64,000 bases of DNA, taken from an uncultured Enhydrobacter sp. Its GTDB lineage: Bacteria; Pseudomonadota; Gammaproteobacteria; Pseudomonadales; Moraxellaceae. Each line of letters starts with the position of its first letter. The first letter of the stretch is position 1. Below are positions 16,703 through 26,010 of this stretch, piece by piece. Below the pieces are notes generated by a model. It was not told the DNA's origin, did no database searches, and saw only the letters and a list, made by a program, of their open reading frames with translations. Where the stretch lies: assembly GCA_946222995.1 (NCBI GenBank), contig CAMIOS010000005.1, forward strand, positions 1-64,000. Direction: 5' to 3'. Made by a program: the position numbers and the translations under genes.

Positions 16703-18466
16703 TTAAGACGACTTACTTTGCTCTTCCATTTTACGGATTTCTTTACGTAAGATTTTACCAACATTGGATTTTGGTAATTTATCGACAAATTTGACAAATT
16801 TCGGGCGTTTGTATCCGGTTAGCTCTTTTCGGGCATAATCAAGCAGTTCTTGTTCGGTCAAGCTGGCGTCTTTTTTAACCACATAAGCTTTTGGCACCTC
16901 ACCGCTTTTATCACTAGGTACACCAATCACGCCAACTTCGAGCACCTTTGGATGTGCGGCTAAGACTTCTTCCACTTCATTGGGATAGACATTAAAGCCC
17001 GACACCAAAATCATGTCTTTTTTGCGGTCAACGATTTTAAAATAGCCATTTTCATCGATAACAGCGATATCACCGGTTTTAAAATATCCATCAGGGGTCA
17101 TAACTTCGTTGGTAGCATCGGGGCGTTGCCAATAACCTTTCATGACTTGTGGACCTTTGATGGCAATTTCACCCCGTTCGCCCATTGCCACTTCATTGCC
17201 ATTATCATCGAGTAGTTTGAGGTCAGTATGGGACATCGGTATACCGATTTTACCGCTATACTGTTCTTGGGTAATCGGATTGAGCGTTGCCACGGGGGAG
17301 GTTTCTGATAAACCATATCCCTCTAAAATCGAAGTACCTGTGATGCGTTTCCATTCTTCGGCTGTCGATGGCAGTACCGACATGCCCCCACCCAAAGACA
17401 GCTTTAAGTTGCTATGGTCTAACGCACGAAAACCTGCATGATGAGCCAAACCATTAAATAAGGTATTGACCGCTGGGAAAAAGACTGGTTTATATTTACC
17501 AATTTCTTTGACAAAGCTGTCGGCATCCCGAGGATTCGGGATTAAGACGCCGGTCATGCCCAGATACATGCCCAACAAGGCACAAGCAGTAAACGAGAAA
17601 ATATGGTACAGGGGTAGGGCAATAACCACATATTCATTTGTTAAATCATTGGGAAAGACGGGTCGAGCAAACTCAAGGCATTGAAATAAATTACTGACTA
17701 AATTGGTATGGGTGAGCATTGCCCCTTTTGCCACGCCGGTTGTGCCACCTGTGTACTGTAATACCGCCACATCATCGCCTGTCATATCTGTTGGGCGGCG
17801 GTATTGACTGGCAGAGGTATGTTTTATAATCTGTTTAAAGGTGGTGTGTCCTTCAATATGCCAAGCAGGAATCATTTTTTTGACATATTTAACCACATTA
17901 TCCACGATAAAGCCTTTGACGGTGCCTAATAAGTCACCCATTGAGCAGACAATGACATGCTTAACCAACGGTTTGCCAATATCTTGATAAGTTTTGGCAA
18001 AATTTTCGATGATAAATAACGCTTTTGCTTGTGAGTCAGCGAGTTGGTGTTCAAGCTCGTGCGTGGTATAAAGGGGATTAACATTGACCAAGGTAAGTCC
18101 CGCTCGCACAATCCCAATCATACATACAGGGTATTGCAGTATGTTTGGCATCATAACCGCGACGCTATCGCCTTTTTTGAGCCCTAAACCTTGCAAATAA
18201 GCAGCGACTTGACGGCTATAAATATCCAACTCACGAAATGTCATACGGCTGCCCATACACACATAGGCATCCTCCTTACTAAATCGTTCAAAGTTGCGTT
18301 CAAATATATCCATCAAAGTTTGGTTGTGTGGCAAATCAACATTATAATCCATGCCATATTTTTGATAGGTTTTTAGCCACGGCATTTCGTGTTGGCTGGC
18401 AAGTTTTGGTTGTGCAGGGCGGTCTGCACCGTTTGTCTCATTTTGTTCATCAACAATCGCTGTCAT
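16703..18466 (-). CDS. fadD: Long-chain fatty acid-CoA ligase
   Basis: Activates long-chain fatty acids to acyl-CoA for beta-oxidation or lipid synthesis. 587 residues with P-loop YTGGTTGVAKGAMLTHTN, EGYGLSETSPVATLNP, hinge DRKKDMILVSGFNVYPNEVE and the catalytic lysine in PKSNVGKILRKEIRK. Shine-Dalgarno AAGGAA is well placed before the ATG. It is closer to canonical FadD than its downstream neighbour. The upstream gap carries a small inverted repeat ATGGT-TATT-ACCAT that could be an operator. Confidence 0.95.
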   Translation of the reverse strand: MTAIVDEQNETNGADRPAQPKLASQHEMPWLKTYQKYGMDYNVDLPHNQTLMDIFERNFERFSKEDAYVCMGSRMTFRELDIYSRQVAAYLQGLGLKKGDSVAVMMPNILQYPVCMIGIVRAGLTLVNVNPLYTTHELEHQLADSQAKALFIIENFAKTYQDIGKPLVKHVIVCSMGDLLGTVKGFIVDNVVKYVKKMIPAWHIEGHTTFKQIIKHTSASQYRRPTDMTGDDVAVLQYTGGTTGVAKGAMLTHTNLVSNLFQCLEFARPVFPNDLTNEYVVIALPLYHIFSFTACALLGMYLGMTGVLIPNPRDADSFVKEIGKYKPVFFPAVNTLFNGLAHHAGFRALDHSNLKLSLGGGMSVLPSTAEEWKRITGTSILEGYGLSETSPVATLNPITQEQYSGKIGIPMSHTDLKLLDDNGNEVAMGERGEIAIKGPQVMKGYWQRPDATNEVMTPDGYFKTGDIAVIDENGYFKIVDRKKDMILVSGFNVYPNEVEEVLAAHPKVLEVGVIGVPSDKSGEVPKAYVVKKDASLTEQELLDYARKELTGYKRPKFVKFVDKLPKSNVGKILRKEIRKMEEQSKSS

Positions 18467-18786
18467 CTTACGGTTCCTTAAATTATAAAAAGATCTGGCT
18501 ATCGCTATTTATTTTTCGCAAAAATCCTAAAAAGCGGTAACGCAAATCTTAATGACATGTTATAAAAATTATAAAATGGTTATTACCATACTAAAAATCA
18601 GTCAATGTCACAAGAACATTTTAACAACGCCTAGTACGCATAAATGAATTGTTTGGTTGTTCAATTTTTACGACATCCAGTGTCGCAAAAAATCATTCAA
18701 GTGGTATTTTCGCTTGTTTTTCTATCGATAAGCTTTATCATTAGTCCATCCAAATTTTCCCTATCTATTTTAAAAAGAATCTAACC
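18467..18786. other. Divergent promoter region between fadD and parC
   Basis: 320 bases with no gene. Contains ATGGT-TATT-ACCAT (18576-18589), loosely reminiscent of GntR/FadR-type TGGT...ACCA operators but with four rather than three central bases. It also holds a small hairpin CGACA-TCCAG-TGTCG at 18671-18685 flanked by T and A runs. I could not assign confident -35/-10 pairs in either direction. Confidence 0.5.
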
Positions 18787-21027
18787 ATGTCTGATACCCT
18801 ACTGTTAAAAAACGACCTCAACAATCCCACCCGCTCAGTGGCTGAATTTACCGAAAACGCCTACCTAAACTACGCCATGTACGTCATCATGGATAGAGCA
18901 CTGCCACACGTTGCTGATGGGCTAAAACCGGTGCAACGCCGTATCGTGTATGCGATGAGTGAGCTTGGGCTAAAAAATACCGCCAAACCCAAAAAATCCG
19001 CGCGTACCATCGGTGACGTCATTGGTAAATATCACCCACATGGCGACTCTGCTTGCTACGAAGCGATGGTGCTGATGAGTCAACCGTTTAGCTACCGCTA
19101 TCCACTCATTAGCGGGCAAGGCAACTTTGGCTCACCCGATGACCCCAAATCCTTTGCGGCGATGCGTTACACCGAAGCCAAACTCTCTGCCTATGCCAAT
19201 ACCTTGCTTAATGAGCTTGGGCAAGGCACGGTCGATTGGCAAGACAACTTCGACGGCACTATCCAAGAACCTGTCACCTTGCCTGCCCGTCTGCCCAATA
19301 TTTTGCTTAACGGTACGACAGGCATTGCCGTGGGTATGGCGACCGATATCCCACCGCATAATCTCACAGAAGTGGTCAAAGGCTGTATCGCGCTGCTTAA
19401 AAAACCCGCCATGACCGAAAAAGAGCTGGCAAAATACATTCCTGCGCCTGACTTACCAACCAAAGCAGAAATTATTACCTCACCTGAGGATTTACTACAA
19501 CTATATAAAACTGGTCGTGGTAGCTATAAAATGCGCGCCACCTATCATGTCGATGACAAAGAAAAAAATCTGGTCATCATCGACGCCCTACCTTATCAAG
19601 TATCGGGCAATAAAATTATTGAGCAAATCGCCAATCTGATTAATGCCAAAAAATTACCATGGGTCACCGATATCCATGATGAATCTGACCACCAAAACCC
19701 TTGCCGTATTGTGCTCGAACTGCGATCTAACCGTGTCGATATCGAACCGATGATGAGCCATTTGTTTGCCAGTACCGACCTTGAAAGCAACTATCGGGTT
19801 AACTTAAACATGATTGGTACCAATGGTAAGCCGCAAGTCAAATCGCTTCTCACCATTCTTACCGAATGGCTATCAGTGCGTCGTGATACCGTCACTCGCC
19901 GTCTACAATACCGCTTGGATAAAATTGAGCAACGCTTGCATATTTTGGCCGGTTTACTGATTGCCTATCTTAATATTGATGAAGTAATCCGCATCATCCG
20001 CGAGGAAGACGACCCCAAAACCGAATTGATGACGCGCTATGCGTTGACCGAAACCCAAGCCAATGCCATTTTAGATATTCGCTTGCGACAATTGGCACGT
20101 CTTGAAGAAATTGAACTTAAACGCGAACAAGACGAATTGGCAGCGGAAAAAGCTAAAATTGAAGATTACCTCAACAATCCCAACAGCTTAACCGGTTTAA
20201 TGATTGAAGAGTTAACTGCCGATATGAAAGAACATGGCGACAAGCGCCAATCGCCGATTGTGGAACGTACAGAAGCTACCGCGCTCAAAGACACTGACCT
20301 TGCCCCAAGCGAGCCAGTTACCGTCATCGTGTCAAAATCAGGCTGGATTCGTTCGGCAAAAGGGCACGATATCGATGCCATCAATATGAACTACCGCTCA
20401 GGTGATAGCTATCTTGCCCATGCGCAAGGCAAATCCAATGAAAAAGTGTATCTGATGGATAACACGGGTCGCAGCTATCGACTCGATGCACATAGCTTGC
20501 CGTCCGCTCGTGGACAAGGTGAACCGCTCACCAGCCTACTCAAACCCACAAGTGGGGCAAATTTTGTGAGTGTGCTCATGGGGCAAGACGATGCCAAGCT
20601 CATCATGGCAAGCTCGCAAGGCTATGGCTTTATCAATACGGTTGCTGACCTTGATACCAACCAAAAAGCGGGGAAGCAGGTGATTAATTTTGACGATAAA
20701 GCGGATCTGATTGCTCAACCGATTGGCGAGAGTGACACGCATATCGGTGTGGTGAGTTCAAGCGGTTATCTGTTGATTTATCCGCTTACCGAGTTGCCAG
20801 AGATGAAAAAAGGCAAAGGCAATAAGTTGATTGATTTAAAAGCGGATGAATCGGTGGTGGCGGTAGCGACTTTTGCTGAGGGCGATAGCCTAGAGGTAGT
20901 GAGTGGCAAACGCTCGGTCACGCTAAAGCCCAGCGATATTGCTAACTTTATGGGCAATCGGGGCAGACGGGGCGGGATATTGCCGAAAGGATTTCAAAAA
21001 GTCGATAAGTTGAAGAAAATAAGTTAA
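18787..21027 (+). CDS. parC: DNA topoisomerase IV subunit A
   Basis: Breaks and rejoins DNA to decatenate daughter chromosomes, with ParE. 746 residues. The N-terminal winged helix contains KYHPHGDSACYEAM, and the active-site tyrosine is Tyr128 in FAAMRYTEAKLS. In the quinolone-resistance region the residues equivalent to E. coli Ser80 and Glu84 are Ser88 and Glu92, both the sensitive-type residue. A C-terminal beta-pinwheel (~500-740) is present. A 91-residue unknown follows 35 bases downstream and is probably co-transcribed. Confidence 0.97.
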   Translation: MSDTLLLKNDLNNPTRSVAEFTENAYLNYAMYVIMDRALPHVADGLKPVQRRIVYAMSELGLKNTAKPKKSARTIGDVIGKYHPHGDSACYEAMVLMSQPFSYRYPLISGQGNFGSPDDPKSFAAMRYTEAKLSAYANTLLNELGQGTVDWQDNFDGTIQEPVTLPARLPNILLNGTTGIAVGMATDIPPHNLTEVVKGCIALLKKPAMTEKELAKYIPAPDLPTKAEIITSPEDLLQLYKTGRGSYKMRATYHVDDKEKNLVIIDALPYQVSGNKIIEQIANLINAKKLPWVTDIHDESDHQNPCRIVLELRSNRVDIEPMMSHLFASTDLESNYRVNLNMIGTNGKPQVKSLLTILTEWLSVRRDTVTRRLQYRLDKIEQRLHILAGLLIAYLNIDEVIRIIREEDDPKTELMTRYALTETQANAILDIRLRQLARLEEIELKREQDELAAEKAKIEDYLNNPNSLTGLMIEELTADMKEHGDKRQSPIVERTEATALKDTDLAPSEPVTVIVSKSGWIRSAKGHDIDAINMNYRSGDSYLAHAQGKSNEKVYLMDNTGRSYRLDAHSLPSARGQGEPLTSLLKPTSGANFVSVLMGQDDAKLIMASSQGYGFINTVADLDTNQKAGKQVINFDDKADLIAQPIGESDTHIGVVSSSGYLLIYPLTELPEMKKGKGNKLIDLKADESVVAVATFAEGDSLEVVSGKRSVTLKPSDIANFMGNRGRRGGILPKGFQKVDKLKKIS

Positions 21028-21062
21028 TATCAAACATCTAATTAATTAAATTTGGAGTTATT

Positions 21063-21338
21063 ATGTCCGAATGGCAGCACAAAAACTTTGCGTTTATGCC
21101 CCCAGAGCAACTTGAACAAGAAGTTCAAAAAATTCGTAATCAATATAATAATGTGCTTGTAAGTATTGATTTTTCTGAGCAAGCGTATGATAAATACGAA
21201 GATTTAGGTGTTGAATTTACTGATAATGCGATTACTTCTTTTGGTATTACCTTTAAATTTAACGGTATCAATAGTGGCTATGCCGATGATTTAACTGATG
21301 ATAGTATTAATATTCTTTACCTAGTTAAAGATGAATAA
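21063..21338 (+). CDS. Small acidic protein of unknown function
   Basis: 91 residues, not recognised. Acidic and rich in Asn, Asp, Tyr and Phe; no membrane segment or signal peptide. GGAG lies six bases before the ATG, and the frame ends 13 bases before a strong terminator, so it looks like a real gene in the parC transcript. The fold resembles small immunity-type proteins only in size and charge; I give no function. Confidence 0.65.
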   Translation: MSEWQHKNFAFMPPEQLEQEVQKIRNQYNNVLVSIDFSEQAYDKYEDLGVEFTDNAITSFGITFKFNGINSGYADDLTDDSINILYLVKDE

Positions 21339-21351
21339 TTAAATAGTTGTT

Positions 21352-21385
21352 AAAAAGCCATAAGTATTTTATCAATGGCTTTTTT
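21352..21385. terminator. Bidirectional terminator
   Basis: Perfect 10-bp stem AAAAAGCCAT / ATGGCTTTTT with a 13-base loop and T-run between two convergent genes of unknown function. Confidence 0.85.
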
Positions 21386-21401
21386 GCTGACAGCTGTTAT
21401 T

Positions 21402-22574
21402 CTAACGAGATTCTAACTCCGACTCTGACAAGTTATCCAAAATCTCAATTATTTTATGCCAGTTTTTATAAACTTTTTGTTTCTCTTCTTCGGTTATCTT
21501 ACCATTTCGCCAGTCTCCCTTCTGTTGTCTTAATTCAAAAAATTTGGTTTTATAGACTTCATAGCGGGGGTCATGCGTTAATTTTAGCAGTATAATAACG
21601 TGATAATCTTCTCCACCAAGACCATGCCTAAAGAAACTCTCAAGACGACTTTCTTCGGTTTCCCCTCGGCTTCTTGCAAGTTCATTGACTGTTAAAATGT
21701 GGTTTTTTACTTTGTGGTAGGTGTCGATATTCAAAACCAACTGAATGGCTTCAGCAGTTTCATGTGTTAATAGTTGTTCCAATTTAAGTTTGGATTTGGT
21801 TTTAGATATCCCACCACGCCGACTAAAAGTTTGATTTTTGATTAGTCTTTTCTCTATATCCAGCTGTGATAATATCGCCTCAATTTTCAGGATATGGTAT
21901 TTTAAAGAACAAAATATTTTATAATCACCATATCGGTCTTTATCGGTATCCAATTCAAGCGTAATATAACTCATAGGTGTATTTTTGATATAGACATTCT
22001 TTGTTATATGAGTTAGCTTTTCATAGTCTGGATGGGTTGCTTCAATCGGTGTAAAACCAAAATCATGAGCGAGTTTATCAAATTTTGGTTTGAACATTTT
22101 TTGCACTTTGGCTTTATTACTAGGCAATTCATCACTGTCTTGAGTTTGGTCTTTTTCACTCAATACAAACGCTTCAAGTTGGGACGCAATGTGTTTTGGT
22201 TTGGTTTTGCCATTGGGATAAAACACCACAGCCTCAAAAGCACTGCTGTGCATCATCATCAAGCCCAATTGTTCACACGCTTTTTGAAAAATAAACACCG
22301 TTTCAGAGACTTGTTGAAAATCAAAGTCTTCTGTATCAAAGCGAATATAACAATTATTATGATGTTCTTGATAACGACTAACATCCGAGACGATATTTCT
22401 GAAATTACCCGCTGTATATTCATCAAGATTCTGCTGATATTGCTCTAAAAGCTGTAAACAAAGCGTTGCAAATTGGTCGAATTTTGGATTTTTGGGTAAA
22501 GCGTAGTTGTCTTCGTGATAAGGCGTATTTACTACATCAAATTCGCCTATTTTGATAAAGCCATCGAATAGCAA
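21402..22574 (-). CDS. Uncharacterised 390-residue protein
   Basis: Not recognised. Soluble, no signal peptide or clear membrane helix. A variable acidic linker (about residues 135-160) divides an N-terminal domain from a basic, Lys-rich C-terminal domain with a GGEDYHVIILLKL segment. The farthest start is TTG at 22574, preceded by AGGGTG; a later ATG is possible. It is AT-rich, lies alone between parC and the fabD cluster where Moraxellaceae relatives often differ, and faces a long palindrome upstream. This suggests an acquired gene, but that is inference. Confidence 0.65.
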   Translation of the reverse strand: MLFDGFIKIGEFDVVNTPYHEDNYALPKNPKFDQFATLCLQLLEQYQQNLDEYTAGNFRNIVSDVSRYQEHHNNCYIRFDTEDFDFQQVSETVFIFQKACEQLGLMMMHSSAFEAVVFYPNGKTKPKHIASQLEAFVLSEKDQTQDSDELPSNKAKVQKMFKPKFDKLAHDFGFTPIEATHPDYEKLTHITKNVYIKNTPMSYITLELDTDKDRYGDYKIFCSLKYHILKIEAILSQLDIEKRLIKNQTFSRRGGISKTKSKLKLEQLLTHETAEAIQLVLNIDTYHKVKNHILTVNELARSRGETEESRLESFFRHGLGGEDYHVIILLKLTHDPRYEVYKTKFFELRQQKGDWRNGKITEEEKQKVYKNWHKIIEILDNLSESELESR

Positions 22575-22620
22575 GGCACCCTAACAACCAATTTATAAAA
22601 AAATAATAGCAAAAAAATTC

Positions 22621-22648
22621 TTTATAGTGTACGATTGTACACTATAAA
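22621..22648. promoter_or_regulatory. Perfect 12-bp palindrome, operator-like
   Basis: Arms TTTATAGTGTAC and GTACACTATAAA with spacer GATT, perfectly symmetric over 28 bases. It lies 47 bases before the divergent 390-residue gene and 117 bases before fabD. It has the form of a dimeric repressor site, for example TetR-type. There is no GC core or T-run, so a terminator is unlikely. Confidence 0.6.
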
Positions 22649-22765
22649 TTCATAAAAATGATAAATCCTATTTTGCATTTAAAAAAAGCATTTGTTAAAG
22701 TAGCCATAATTTTAAAATAGATACCTTAACAAGCTTCATTTTTAACCATTCACAGGAAAACAACC

Positions 22766-23740
22766 GTGACAGACAACTTGACCCCCGCCATGCGGTATGC
22801 CGTGATTTTTCCAGGTCAAGGCTCGCAAAGTATCGGGATGCTCACCGACTGGGCACAGACTTATCCACAAGTTATGCAGACCTTCGAGCGGGCGAGTGCC
22901 GCTTTAGGGTTTGATTTATGGGCGATTTGCCAAGGTACACATCCTGAGTTTAACTTGGATAATACCGCTTACACCCAACCTGCGTTGCTGACAGCGAGCA
23001 TGGCGATTTGGCAAGTGCTGACAGATGAATTAGCGATTGCCCCTGCGTATTTGGCGGGACATTCGTTGGGTGAATATAGTGCCCTGTGTGCCGCAGGCGT
23101 GTTGACCCTCGAAGATGCAGTGCGTTTGGTGCACCATCGTGGGCAATATATGAGTGAAGCCGTGCAAGGTGTATCAACCAAAATGGCGGCCTTGCTAGGG
23201 CTAGACGATGAACAAGTCAGTATTTTGTGTGAGCAAATCCGAGAACAAAACAGTGATGCTATCGTTAGTCCCGCCAATTTTAATGCCGTCGGGCAAGTGG
23301 TGATAGCGGGTAATAGCGTGGGCGTTGATCGCGTTATTGAGCAAGTGGCAGTATTGGGCAAAAAGGCTGTCCCACTCAATGTCAGCGTGCCGTCTCATTG
23401 TCAGTTGATGCAGCCTGCCAGCGAAAAATTGGCACAACAGCTTGCTAAAGTCAGCTTTACCGCCCCAAAAATTCCCGTGATTCAAAATCGCCATGCCCAA
23501 GTTGAAGCCGATATCAAACACATCAAACAAGCATTAATCGAGCAATTAAGCATGCCTGTGCTGTGGTCAAAAACCGAAGAAAAACTGGCTGCCAAGCATA
23601 TCACCTTACAAATCGAATGTGGCAGCGGCAACGTATTAACCAACCTTGCCAAGCGTCAATCGCAAAAAATTACCACACTTGCCACCGATAAAGTCAGCAA
23701 ACTTGCAGATATTAAGCAAGCATTACCTACAACCGTATAA
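22766..23740 (+). CDS. fabD: Malonyl-CoA:ACP transacylase
   Basis: Loads malonyl groups onto acyl carrier protein for fatty acid synthesis. 324 residues. FPGQGSQSIGM near the N-terminus, the nucleophile Ser100 in GHSLGEYSALCAAG and the catalytic histidine in VPSHCQLMQPA are present. The start is GTG with AGGAAAA nine bases upstream; an ATG at residue 9 is the alternative. First gene of fabD-fabG, with acpP 203 bases further on. Confidence 0.97.
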   Translation: MTDNLTPAMRYAVIFPGQGSQSIGMLTDWAQTYPQVMQTFERASAALGFDLWAICQGTHPEFNLDNTAYTQPALLTASMAIWQVLTDELAIAPAYLAGHSLGEYSALCAAGVLTLEDAVRLVHHRGQYMSEAVQGVSTKMAALLGLDDEQVSILCEQIREQNSDAIVSPANFNAVGQVVIAGNSVGVDRVIEQVAVLGKKAVPLNVSVPSHCQLMQPASEKLAQQLAKVSFTAPKIPVIQNRHAQVEADIKHIKQALIEQLSMPVLWSKTEEKLAAKHITLQIECGSGNVLTNLAKRQSQKITTLATDKVSKLADIKQALPTTV

Positions 23741-23763
23741 CGATAAATTGTTAAGGATACACC

Positions 23764-24492
23764 ATGAGCCGACATATTGCCTTAGTCACAGGGGCGAGCC
23801 GAGGAATTGGCAAAGCCATCGCCAAACGCTTGGCACAAGCGGGATTTTTTGTCATTGGTACTGCCACCACCGAGCAAGGCGCGCAACGTATTGACGACTA
23901 TTTGCATGAATTTGGCGGCATTGGTCGAGTGCTGAAGGTGCAAGACAACGAACAAATTAACAATTTGTTTGAAGAAATCGAAAGCGTGTATGGCACCTTG
24001 CAAGTGTTGGTCAACAACGCAGGCATTACCCAAGATGGGTTGTTGCTGCGAATGGATGACAGCGCTTGGCAAAGCGTGATAGATGTCAATTTAACCGCCG
24101 TGTATCGCATGAGCAAACGTGCCATCAAAGGCATGATGAAAGCCCGCAATGGTCGTATTATCAACATCACCTCGGTGGTCGCTAGCATGGGAAACGCGGG
24201 ACAAACCAACTATGCTGCCACCAAAGCAGGCATCGAGGGCTTTACCCGCTCCTTAGCTCGCGAGATTGGCTCACGCCAAGTAACAGTCAACTGCGTCGCC
24301 CCAGGCTTGATAGAAACCGATATGACCGAAGAGTTAGACGAGCGACTGGTCAACTCGATGCTTGATGCAGTGCCACTTGGACGGCTTGGACAACCCGAAG
24401 ACGTGGCTGCGGCGGTGAATTTTTTGGCAAGTGATGATGCCAATTATATTACCGGTACGGTGCTTGCGGTCAATGGCGGCATGTATATGTAA
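23764..24492 (+). CDS. fabG: 3-oxoacyl-ACP reductase
   Basis: NADPH-dependent beta-ketoacyl-ACP reductase, 242 residues, short-chain dehydrogenase fold. Cofactor motif TGASRGIGKAIA, NNAGITQDG, catalytic Ser in INITSVVASMGN and the YxxxK pair in YAATKAGIEGFTRS are all visible. Starts 23 bases after fabD with AAGGAT upstream of ATG. Confidence 0.97.
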   Translation: MSRHIALVTGASRGIGKAIAKRLAQAGFFVIGTATTEQGAQRIDDYLHEFGGIGRVLKVQDNEQINNLFEEIESVYGTLQVLVNNAGITQDGLLLRMDDSAWQSVIDVNLTAVYRMSKRAIKGMMKARNGRIINITSVVASMGNAGQTNYAATKAGIEGFTRSLAREIGSRQVTVNCVAPGLIETDMTEELDERLVNSMLDAVPLGRLGQPEDVAAAVNFLASDDANYITGTVLAVNGGMYM

Positions 24493-24695
24493 TAACTTAG
24501 CGCAATAAGCTAAGGGGTAATTTACCTATAGATTTGGATGGAAACAATAGCTAAATCAACCAAATTTGTCACACATTTTAAATAATGATAATATTTAGTT
24601 TTTAAATACTTACTTTGTACCAAAACATGGTAGGATAAACTGTTGGTAATATTATCAATTATCAAAATTTTAATATAATCGTTAAGGAGCTATAT

Positions 24696-24935
24696 ATGAG
24701 TGAAGTTGAACAAAAAGTAAAAGCCGCTGTGGCAGAACAACTTGGCATCAATGCCGAGGATATCAAAACGGATGCCTCGTTTATGGATGATTTAGGGGCA
24801 GATTCATTGGATTTGGTTGAGCTAGTGATGTCGTTTGAAAATGAGTTTGGGATTACCATTCCAGATGAAGATTCCGCCCAGCTTACCACGGTGCAAAGTG
24901 CCATTAACTATGTACAATCAAAAATTGGTAACTGA
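24696..24935 (+). CDS. acpP: Acyl carrier protein
   Basis: 79-residue acidic carrier of growing acyl chains. The phosphopantetheine attachment site is Ser37 in DLGADSLDLVELVM. AAGGAGC precedes the ATG. The 203-base gap from fabG and the strong terminator suggest high, partly independent expression. Confidence 0.98.
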   Translation: MSEVEQKVKAAVAEQLGINAEDIKTDASFMDDLGADSLDLVELVMSFENEFGITIPDEDSAQLTTVQSAINYVQSKIGN

Positions 24936-24964
24936 TTGTCCATAACCAGTAATTCGTAGTTTTT

Positions 24965-24999
24965 AAAACCCTTAGTTTAATCAACTGAGGGTTTTTTTT
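24965..24999 (+). terminator. Terminator after acpP
   Basis: 13-bp stem AAAACCCTTAGTT / AACTGAGGGTTTT with one G-T pair, a five-base loop and a long T-run. Confidence 0.9.
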
Positions 25000-25120
25000 A
25001 TGCTAAAAATACCCAATTTATGTTCAAATTAACAAAAAAAATGTGATATTCTAGCAAAGTATATTAATAAAAGTTTACTTTTTAGCAAAATTATTTATGA
25101 AATTGAGATTGGAGAATATC

Positions 25121-25915
25121 ATGGTCGATATCAATAAAAACTCGCCACCGCCATTACAATCACAAAACCCTTACCAAGCCCCAACTAGCGCTATGCAGAT
25201 GGCGGTATCTTATGATAATGAACTGATTGACCCGCAGCGCCTGTCAATTGGCGCGGGTTGGAGTTGGATTAGTGATGCGTGGCAAATTTTTAAAGCAGCC
25301 ATAGGGACGTGGCTACTTTCGGTACTTATCATGTTGGTGGTTGGTATAATTGTGGCTATCATACCTGTGCTACAGCTATTGTCTGGGGCATTAAATGTGT
25401 TTTTTATGGCGGGCGTGGCGTATATGGCACATAAAATTGTCAATGATGAGCCAATTAGTGTCGGGGATTTGTTGATTGGCTTGCAAAAAAATACCTTACA
25501 ATTATTTTTGGTATTTGTATTTGGTGCTGTAGCGATGATTGTTATTATTGGATTATTAATCATCTTAGGTTTGGTTTTTGGGTTAGGTTTTAGTAGCTTT
25601 CTTAGTCAAAATACCTCGTTGATGATCATGTTGTTAATGGTGCTCATAGCACTTGCCTTGCTAATTCCTGTGTATATGGCAATGTGGTTTGCCCCTGTGT
25701 TGGTTATTTTACATGATAGACCGGCAACCGAGGCGATGAAATTAAGCTTTTTTGCCTGTTTACGCAATCTATTGCCCTTTTTATGGTATGGGATTGTGCT
25801 GGGCTTGTTTATGCTATTAGCTTTATTACCCTTAGGTTTAGGTGTGTTTATCACGTTGCCATTGATGATGATTTCTTGTTATACCGCTTATCGTCAAATC
25901 ATGACGAGGATATAA
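25121..25915 (+). CDS. BPSS1780-type integral membrane protein
   Basis: 265 residues with a Pro/Gln-rich cytoplasmic N-terminus (PPPLQSQNPYQAPTS) and about six hydrophobic helices from residue 55 on. The order and the GAGWSWISDAWQIFKAAIGTW segment match the BPSS1780 family of uncharacterised membrane proteins. I chose the ATG at 25121 because GGAG lies seven bases upstream; the open frame extends eight codons earlier. Function unknown. Confidence 0.75.
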   Translation: MVDINKNSPPPLQSQNPYQAPTSAMQMAVSYDNELIDPQRLSIGAGWSWISDAWQIFKAAIGTWLLSVLIMLVVGIIVAIIPVLQLLSGALNVFFMAGVAYMAHKIVNDEPISVGDLLIGLQKNTLQLFLVFVFGAVAMIVIIGLLIILGLVFGLGFSSFLSQNTSLMIMLLMVLIALALLIPVYMAMWFAPVLVILHDRPATEAMKLSFFACLRNLLPFLWYGIVLGLFMLLALLPLGLGVFITLPLMMISCYTAYRQIMTRI

Positions 25916-25992
25916 ATAGGTAGAGGCACAAAATTGAAAATCAGCTATTTTATCATCATTTGTTGAAATAAATATTTCGCTATTTAATTTTT

Positions 25993-26010
25993 CTGTCATT
26001 CAAGTTGCGT
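25993..26010 (+). promoter_or_regulatory. Possible Pho box upstream of phoD
   Basis: CTGTCAT is a perfect half-site for PhoB, followed after four bases by GTTGCGT, which matches the second half at only three of seven positions. TATAGT follows at 26010. The window carries phoBR and the downstream gene is a phosphatase, so regulation is plausible, but one half-site is weak evidence. Confidence 0.25.

Noticed and set aside
18667..18692. Hairpin CGACA/TGTCG with flanking T and A runs as a terminator
   Set aside because: The stem is only five pairs and neither strand has a T-run after the second arm; it lies between two divergent starts where no terminator is expected.
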